From assembly GCA_965198825.1 (NCBI GenBank), contig CBDAQB010000003.1, positions 558,001-622,000 of the forward strand: a DNA stretch of 64,000 nt, written 5' to 3'. The translations under genes and the position numbers were made by a program. The first letter of the stretch is position 1; the number at the start of each line of letters is the position of its first letter. Below the pieces are notes generated by a model. The model did not search any database and had not been told where the DNA came from. It saw only the letters and a program-made list of their open reading frames with translations. The stretch is from BOG-908 sp965198825. Its GTDB lineage: Bacteria; Pseudomonadota; Alphaproteobacteria; Acetobacterales; Acetobacteraceae. Shown in pieces: positions 58,591-64,000 of the stretch.

Positions 58591-60759
58591 TCAGTCGCCG
58601 GGGTGGTAGGTGCGCTCGGTGTGGGCGGCGAGTTGGTCTGGGTAAAAATAGACGTTTCGCAGGGCGCCTGTGGTGTAGCGGACGGCCTGGTCGTTGAAAT
58701 GTTTTGAGTGCGGGTCGCCGCTTTCTCCGCCTGCGGTGACTGCGACGGCGTGGATCCTGGGGCCGAATTCGACGGCGGCGACGAAGCTGTTGCCGCTGTT
58801 GCCGTAGCGGTGCTTGAGGCCGGTGTCAGAAGGGCCGCCGATCGAGGCGAGAGAGCCCCATTGGCCGGAGGTGAAGGGCACTGGCAGGCTGGGCAATTGG
58901 TCGGAGAAGTGCGGCTCTATGGTGTCGGCGAGGCGCTGAAAACGGTTCGCCTCGCCCCAGGGCGTTTGCCAGGCGCCGAAATTTGTCTTGATGGTGTCTG
59001 AGGCTTCGGCGAGGGCGGCGAGTTTTTGCTCCGGCGAGGTGCGGGCGAGCACGGTGTCGTAGATACTGAGGCTGCTGCTGTGCGGCTCCTGCCCGGCTTT
59101 GCGCCAGAGCGCCTCTCCCCAATAGACCGCCAGCGTGGTGGGGATGGAGTCCGCGGACCATCGCCTGTCCCATTTGCGCAGGACGCTGATCTGGCCGGCG
59201 AGTTTGCTTTTCAGCGGGTTGGCGGCGGGCAGCCCGTCGTAGGCTGCCAGGAGGTTCGGTATCAGCCTGTCGAAGCCCGGCTGGGCGGGGTCGAAGGCCG
59301 CCTGCATCAAAGAGGCGAGCGTGAAGTCTTTTTTGTTCTGGAGGAGCTGGGTCGCGTGCAGGCCGCGCATGTTTTCGCCGCCCTCGTCCATGTAGTTTGG
59401 GAAGTCGGCTTGCTTCGGGCTGGCATCGCCAGCGGCGGAATAGGGCCAGTCGTTGGTGTTCTGTATCCAGCCGGTGGCGGGATCGAGAAGATGTGGCGCT
59501 TCGTTCAGCGCGTGCAGGCCGTGCCAGTCGGTGCGGGGATCGGCGCCGTCCACCAGTTTCGTGAAGTCGAACTGCGTGTCGCGGCGGGGGATGAATTGCG
59601 GATGCAGGTAGGCGATGTGGCCGTCGGCGTCTGCGTAAATGGTGTTGTTCGAGGTGTTCGCGCGCAAAGCCATGATCTTCATGTAGGCGGCGTAGTCGCG
59701 CGCCTTGGTCAAGCCGTAGGATTGTTCCAGGGCGGGAACGGGGGCGAACATCATCGCTTCGCTGATCCAGTGGCCGTCGCTGGTTTTGCCGACGATCGGG
59801 CCGTGGTGGGTGCGGTAGATGGTGAAGGATCTGGAGGCGGCATGGCCGTCACGGTCCTTGTAGGAGACTGCGACCTTGGACATGGCGATCGGGCGCCACT
59901 CGGTTCCGGTGCGGTAGAACCAGGTGCCGTTCCTGTTCGCGACGGTTTCGAGATACTGGTCGACGGCGTTGGATTGGCTGGAGGTGTGCATCCAGCCGAG
60001 GCGGTCGTTAAAACCCTGGTAGAGGAAGAACTGGCCCCAGGTGGCGGCGCCGTAGGCATTCAGGCCTTCGTCGCTGGCCATCTGGAGTTCGGAGCGGAAG
60101 TAGAACGAGGTGTGCGGGTTGATGAGCAGCAAAGCGTGGTGCGCCTGCGTGTTCGAGGGCGCTATGGCGATGCCGTTCGAGCCGGTGGGTTCGCCAGGAT
60201 CGTGCTCCAGGCTGGCGAATTTGGGCCAGCCGTAGAAAGCGGCGAGGCCGGGCAGCGGGATGCTTTCGATGTCGCCGCCTATGCTGCCTTCGGTGAAGGA
60301 GAGCGCCATCCAGGGTTCGAAATGGGTGATGACTCTTGGTTTGGTTTGCTTGTGTGTCGCGAGATAGTAGTTCAGGCCGTCCGCCCAGCCCTCCATGAGC
60401 GCTTTCAGCCAGGCGGGGCTGGAGGCGTAGCGTGCCTGCAAGTCGGTTTCGTCGATGTATAATCTGGCGCGCAGGTCCTGGGGGACGGCGCTACTGCCTT
60501 CGGCTTCTGCGAGGCGGCCCAGCGCGGTGAGATAGTTCGTTTCGATGCGGCCGAAATCGTCTTCGGCTTGCGCATAGATGGCGCCGAAGACCGCCTGTGC
60601 GTCGGTGTGGCCGTGCACGTGCGCGATGCCCCAGTCGTCGCGCACGATGGTGACCTGGGCGGCCTCCTGCTTTATGCGCGAAAGGTTGGGGTCCGCTGCG
60701 TGGGCCGGGGTCAGCCCAGAGGTGACCGCCAGCGCGATCAAGATACCGGCCCTGCTCAT
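58591..60759 (-). CDS. Penicillin acylase family protein (Ntn-hydrolase, periplasmic)
   Basis: This 722-residue self-processing acylase has a Sec signal (about 1-21, ending PAHAADP), an alpha subunit with VTIVRDDWGIAHVHGHTDAQAVFGAIYAQAEDDF, a linker, and the beta subunit probably starting at S194 in PTGSNGIAIAPS. The autocatalytic Ser and the GSN motif are present, and WTDR-like C-terminal motifs follow. Members hydrolyse beta-lactam side chains or acyl-homoserine lactones. The start ATG 60759 gives a clean signal peptide. The substrate cannot be told. Confidence 0.88.
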   Translation of the reverse strand: MSRAGILIALAVTSGLTPAHAADPNLSRIKQEAAQVTIVRDDWGIAHVHGHTDAQAVFGAIYAQAEDDFGRIETNYLTALGRLAEAEGSSAVPQDLRARLYIDETDLQARYASSPAWLKALMEGWADGLNYYLATHKQTKPRVITHFEPWMALSFTEGSIGGDIESIPLPGLAAFYGWPKFASLEHDPGEPTGSNGIAIAPSNTQAHHALLLINPHTSFYFRSELQMASDEGLNAYGAATWGQFFLYQGFNDRLGWMHTSSQSNAVDQYLETVANRNGTWFYRTGTEWRPIAMSKVAVSYKDRDGHAASRSFTIYRTHHGPIVGKTSDGHWISEAMMFAPVPALEQSYGLTKARDYAAYMKIMALRANTSNNTIYADADGHIAYLHPQFIPRRDTQFDFTKLVDGADPRTDWHGLHALNEAPHLLDPATGWIQNTNDWPYSAAGDASPKQADFPNYMDEGGENMRGLHATQLLQNKKDFTLASLMQAAFDPAQPGFDRLIPNLLAAYDGLPAANPLKSKLAGQISVLRKWDRRWSADSIPTTLAVYWGEALWRKAGQEPHSSSLSIYDTVLARTSPEQKLAALAEASDTIKTNFGAWQTPWGEANRFQRLADTIEPHFSDQLPSLPVPFTSGQWGSLASIGGPSDTGLKHRYGNSGNSFVAAVEFGPRIHAVAVTAGGESGDPHSKHFNDQAVRYTTGALRNVYFYPDQLAAHTERTYHPGD

Positions 60760-60855
60760 CGGCTTGCTCCCAGTGGGTTCGCGGTTTGAGGCTGCCTGCG
60801 CAAACCGGCAGGGGATGGCCGCGTCTCTATCGCACACAAGGGCAGGAACGAGACA

Positions 60856-61314
60856 ATGAGCATCTTCGGTAGCATCATGGGCAAGATCTTCAGCGAGGCA
60901 GAGGCGGTGCTGCAGAAGCCCGCGGCGTCGCCGGCGAGCGCGCCGGCATCCGTGCCGCCAACGGGCGCTGCGTCCCCGCAGCAGGCTGCTCCTGGTGCCG
61001 AGACGACGGGGGTTCCGGCTGCTGCGTCGCCGGCGCCTCAGCCAGCCTCGCAGCCTGTCGATGTCGAGGCCGTTCTTGCCGGTTTGGCATCGAAGAAGGG
61101 CGGTGGCGGCAATTGGCGCACGTCGATCGTCGATCTGCTCAAGCTGCTCGACCTCGATTCCAGTCTGACCGCGCGCAAGCAGCTTGCGCAGGAGTTGGGC
61201 GTGCATGTGGGAGCTGATGGGACGGCGGAGGAGAATGAGGGGCTGCAGAAGGCGGTGATGCAGAAGCTTGCCGAAAACGGCGGCAAGGTGCCGGACAGCC
61301 TGAAGGGCGCTTAA
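60856..61314 (+). CDS. DUF3597 domain protein
   Basis: The 152-residue protein begins with an amphipathic segment (MSIFGSIMGKIFSEAEAVL), followed by a Pro/Ala-rich linker (about 22-70) and the DUF3597 domain. That domain has VDVEAVLAGLASKKGGGGNWRTSIVDLLKLLDLDSSLTARKQLAQELGV. The domain resembles a small LysM-adjacent helical fold of unknown role. It is divergent from the acylase gene across about 100 bp. Confidence 0.9.
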   Translation: MSIFGSIMGKIFSEAEAVLQKPAASPASAPASVPPTGAASPQQAAPGAETTGVPAAASPAPQPASQPVDVEAVLAGLASKKGGGGNWRTSIVDLLKLLDLDSSLTARKQLAQELGVHVGADGTAEENEGLQKAVMQKLAENGGKVPDSLKGA

Positions 61315-61359
61315 GCCGGCGTCCGCCGCGATGGTGACGCCGCCGGCTTGCGCGGCGGC

Positions 61360-62385
61360 TCACACGCGGCGGCGTGGCCTGACACGTGTTGCCAGCGCAT
61401 AGGCGACGGCTCCTGCTGCCGCGACGGCGAAGGTGATGCCGGGGTTGAGTTGCGCTTCCAGGGCCAGGCTTGTCTTGCGTGTAAAAGGCCGCAAGCTGCT
61501 GTTCGGAGCAAGGTCGGCGCGGGGTTCGTAGAGATTGTCGCGTTGAGCTTCGTCGCCGCGGTTCTTCGTCGTCATGCTGGTGTGTCCGACACGGGCGGAG
61601 AACCAGTCCATGACGCGCGGCGCCACGATGTTGCCGATGACGAGGCTGACACCGCCGGCGCCGCCGATGGTGAGATCGCGCACCGGGTTGGTGCAGGCAT
61701 GCAGGATGGCACGCGCAACCAGTTGAGGGTCGTAGGCAGGCGGAGGATTTCGCGTGCCGGGAGAATCCATGCGGTTGCGGGCGTGGTCGGTGAAAGGCGT
61801 GTTGATCGCAGCAGGTTTGATGAGGGTGAGCGAGATGGGCTGACGTTCCGCCTCGACCTCGCGACGGAAAGCCTCGGTAAAACCTTTCACCGCGAATTTC
61901 GCGGCGCAGTAAGGCCCCTGGTAGGGGATTGCCACCTCACCGAGGACGCTGCCCACGTTGACGATGGCGCCGCCGCCCTGCCTCAGATGTTGCGCCGCGA
62001 TCATGGTCCCGTGGACGACCCCCCAGTAGGTGACGTCGAAAAGCCGGCGCTGGTCGGCTAAAGGCACGTCGTCGAAGCGGCCATACATGAAGGCGCCGGC
62101 ATCGTTGATCCAGGTGTCGAAGTGGCCGAATACTTCCACTGCCTTTTCAGCAGCGGCTTCCAGGGCGCCGTGGTCGGCGACGTCGGCGACGGCAAACTCG
62201 GCCTCTCCGCCCCCCGCGCGGATTTCATCGCGTATGGCGATCAGGGCTTCCTCGTTGCGCGCGATCAGGAACAGCTTGGCACCTTGTTCGGCAAGCATTC
62301 TGGCGGTGGTCAGCCCGATGCCAGAGGTTCCGCCCGTGAGCACGACGACCTGGCGCGAGATTGGCTTGAGGACGATTCTGGGCAT
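61360..62385 (-). CDS. Short-chain dehydrogenase with C-terminal membrane tail
   Basis: The 341-residue SDR has the nucleotide motif TGGTSGIG near residue 17, an active-site Ser in the IVNVGSVLGE stretch and the YxxxK in PYCAAK. It carries an extra about 80 residues ending in a hydrophobic helix (ITFAVAAAGAVAYALAT) and RPRRRV, so it may be membrane-attached. The start MPRIVLKPI at 62385 is preferred. The substrate is unknown. Confidence 0.86.
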   Translation of the reverse strand: MPRIVLKPISRQVVVLTGGTSGIGLTTARMLAEQGAKLFLIARNEEALIAIRDEIRAGGGEAEFAVADVADHGALEAAAEKAVEVFGHFDTWINDAGAFMYGRFDDVPLADQRRLFDVTYWGVVHGTMIAAQHLRQGGGAIVNVGSVLGEVAIPYQGPYCAAKFAVKGFTEAFRREVEAERQPISLTLIKPAAINTPFTDHARNRMDSPGTRNPPPAYDPQLVARAILHACTNPVRDLTIGGAGGVSLVIGNIVAPRVMDWFSARVGHTSMTTKNRGDEAQRDNLYEPRADLAPNSSLRPFTRKTSLALEAQLNPGITFAVAAAGAVAYALATRVRPRRRV

Positions 62386-62544
62386 GCGTTGGCTCCTGCT
62401 TTGCCCGGCCAACTCGGCCAACCCAGGGACGGTTTCGCCGTGCCTGCTCCCGCAACCGAACGTGTGGCTCCTGCAGGGAGGCGGACAGGCGCGAACCGGC
62501 GGGGGTTGGCCGCGTCAACGCTGGGGCGATGGGAGGGGAGGCGG

Positions 62545-63423
62545 ATGGATCTTCAGGGACGGGTTGCAATCGTGACGGGCGCGGGCGGCGGGCTTGGACG
62601 GGCGCATGCGCTGCTGTTGGCGCGGCATGGCGCGAAGATCGTCGTGAACGATTTGGGCGAAGGGGCGGACGCGGTGGCGTCGGAGATCGGGGCGGCCGGC
62701 GGCGAGGCGGTGGCGGCGCGCTGTTCGGTCGCCGACGAGGCCGGGGTTGCGCGCATGGTGGAGGATGCTGTCGGCCGCTGGGGCAAGATCGATATCCTGG
62801 TGAATAATGCGGGCATGCTGCGGGATGCCTCTTTCGCCAAGATGAGCATCGCCGATTTCCGCGCCGTGGTGGATGTCCATCTGATGGGGTCCGTCATCTG
62901 CACCAAGGCGGTTTGGGCGGGAATGCGCGAGAGGGGGTATGGGCGGATCGTCATGACGACGTCTTCCTCAGGGCTGTTCGGGAATTTTGGCCAGGCGAAT
63001 TACGGGGCGGCGAAGATGGCGCTTGTCGGGCTGATGCAGACGCTCGGCATAGAGGGCGCGAAGAACGACATTCGGGTGAATTGCCTGGCGCCGACTGCTG
63101 CGACCGCGATGACCGAGGGGCTGCTGCCTGAGCCGATGAAGGCGCTTCTGGTGCCGGAGATGGTGAGCCCGGGCCTGCTGAAGCTGGTGTCCGAGGACGC
63201 GCCGACACGCGCTATTCTGTGCGGGGGCGCCGGGCATTTCGAGCGCGCCTATGTCACGCTGACGGCGGGGGCCTTCATCGGCGGCGGGGAGGAGGCGGCC
63301 GGGCAGGTGGGCCTGCGCTGGGAGGAGATTTCCGACCGCGCTGGCGAAACGGTGCCTGAGCGCGGCAGCGACCAGGTGCAGCGCGAGCTTACCGCCGCGA
63401 CGGCTAATCAAGGCGGGGGATAG
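62545..63423 (+). CDS. Short-chain dehydrogenase (3R-hydroxyacyl-CoA dehydrogenase-like)
   Basis: The 292-residue NAD(P)-dependent reductase opens VAIVTGAGGGLGRAHALLLARHGAKIVVNDLG and has NNAGMLRD and the YGAAK catalytic pair with the Ser in TTSSSG. The NDLG stretch and RDASFAKMS are typical of the MFE-2-like (3R)-hydroxyacyl-CoA dehydrogenases, an alternative to the FadB-type 3S path. GGGAGGGGAGG lies five bases before ATG 62545. It is divergent from the other SDR. Confidence 0.88.
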   Translation: MDLQGRVAIVTGAGGGLGRAHALLLARHGAKIVVNDLGEGADAVASEIGAAGGEAVAARCSVADEAGVARMVEDAVGRWGKIDILVNNAGMLRDASFAKMSIADFRAVVDVHLMGSVICTKAVWAGMRERGYGRIVMTTSSSGLFGNFGQANYGAAKMALVGLMQTLGIEGAKNDIRVNCLAPTAATAMTEGLLPEPMKALLVPEMVSPGLLKLVSEDAPTRAILCGGAGHFERAYVTLTAGAFIGGGEEAAGQVGLRWEEISDRAGETVPERGSDQVQRELTAATANQGGG

Positions 63424-63616
63424 GAGGCTTCCTGGCGGCCGCCGGTGCGTGACCGGCGATTTGCCGGTCGGTTGCGGGTCCGTTCATACTTTCGTAATTA
63501 TCCGGGGTGCAGCTGATCCATGATGCAAAGCAGCCCCGGCGTACTATGGCCGCCGGTGTCGCCCGGCGCCTGGCCGGAGCGGCTGCGGCATTTTGCAGCC
63601 GTCCGGGACGCTAGCG

Positions 63617-64000
63617 GTGGCTGCCGCGTTTCCTGATGGAACGGCGCGTATCCCCGAATTCCTGCGCAGGGATGGAGAGGCGGCGCGGCTGATCGCCGCC
63701 TATGACTGGTCGGGCACGTCGCTCGGGCCGCTGGAGGGTTGGCCGCCGAGCCTGCGGTCGGCGGTCGGCATGGTGGTCCACTCTGCTGTTCCCATCGTCA
63801 TGCTGTGGGGCGAGGACGGCGTGATGATCTACAACGACGCCTACTCGGTGTTTGCCGGTGGGCGTCACCCCGCGCTGCTCGGCATGAAGGTGAGGGAGGC
63901 CTGGTCGGAGGTCGCGGACTTCAACGACCATGTCATGAAAGTGGGGCTCGCTGGCGGCACACTCGCCTACCGTGACCAGGAGCTGACTTTGTACAGGCCG
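63617..64000 (+). CDS. PAS-domain sensor kinase, N-terminal part (runs off the window)
   Basis: The first 128 codons match the opening of many two-component sensor kinases: IAAYDWSGTSLGPLEGWPPSLRSAVGM, then a PAS core VMLWGEDGVMIYNDAY and GMKVREAWSEV. The start GTG 63617 is chosen because no better ATG exists in frame; a TTG at 63593 is possible. The kinase core lies beyond the right edge. Confidence 0.8.
   Translation, partial: MAAAFPDGTARIPEFLRRDGEAARLIAAYDWSGTSLGPLEGWPPSLRSAVGMVVHSAVPIVMLWGEDGVMIYNDAYSVFAGGRHPALLGMKVREAWSEVADFNDHVMKVGLAGGTLAYRDQELTLYRP

Overview
The window reads as a chromosomal segment of a high-GC alphaproteobacterium, most likely a member of the Acetobacteraceae or a near relative. 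This is an inference from the GC-rich codon use, the gene families present (DUF3597, a FadN-type beta-oxidation set, paired OmpA proteins, the ligase-associated repair genes) and a distinctive AT-rich intergenic repeat; no rRNA or complete marker set is present to prove it. The backbone is housekeeping: pheT (cut by the left edge), pheS, rplT and rpmI on the minus strand (1-3106); two tandem TonB-C-like proteins (3481-5277); a tightly overlapping dapF-mtaB-ftsY operon (5520-8475); a diguanylate cyclase; a YciI-like protein; membrane transport genes (10760-13319); a LolA-like lipoprotein; an Old Yellow Enzyme; a GH10 xylanase; and a merR-fadA-fadB-acyl-CoA dehydrogenase operon (22745 down to 16883).

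From 22.9 to 29.6 kb come a decayed gene, two small exported proteins, two tandem OmpA-family outer-membrane proteins and the ligase plus exonuclease of the ligase-associated DNA-damage cassette. The other half of that cassette, the Lhr-like helicase and the PdeM phosphoesterase, lies at 42465-45748 and is followed by a photolyase and a second phosphoesterase. Between the two halves is a 12.8-kb accessory stretch: a LuxR regulator, a divergent 2199-residue repeat protein, an unrecognised overlapping gene pair, a broken ChpB/MazF-type toxin with an intact antitoxin, and further unknown proteins.

From 48 to 53.4 kb is a second variable stretch: an MFS transporter, a glycosyltransferase, a sulfotransferase, and a membrane-active-looking protein next to a small multi-pass protein (a possible toxin/immunity pair). 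The right end returns to housekeeping genes and small modules: polA, a zinc-finger protein, a lipoprotein hydrolase, tRNA-Arg(CCG), an intact toxin/antitoxin pair, a penicillin-acylase-family enzyme, a DUF3597 protein, two short-chain dehydrogenases and the start of a PAS sensor kinase.

The most unusual signal is an about 125-135-bp AT-rich nested inverted repeat present in 13 complete or half copies. Two hairpin-forming A/T arms flank a GC-rich centre, and the copies sit at gene ends and starts and once run in frame through the 5' end of a coding region. A left half-copy and a right half-copy bracket each of the two accessory stretches (29.6-42.4 kb and 47.9-53.5 kb). This suggests that both stretches entered, or recombined at, what had been single intact elements.
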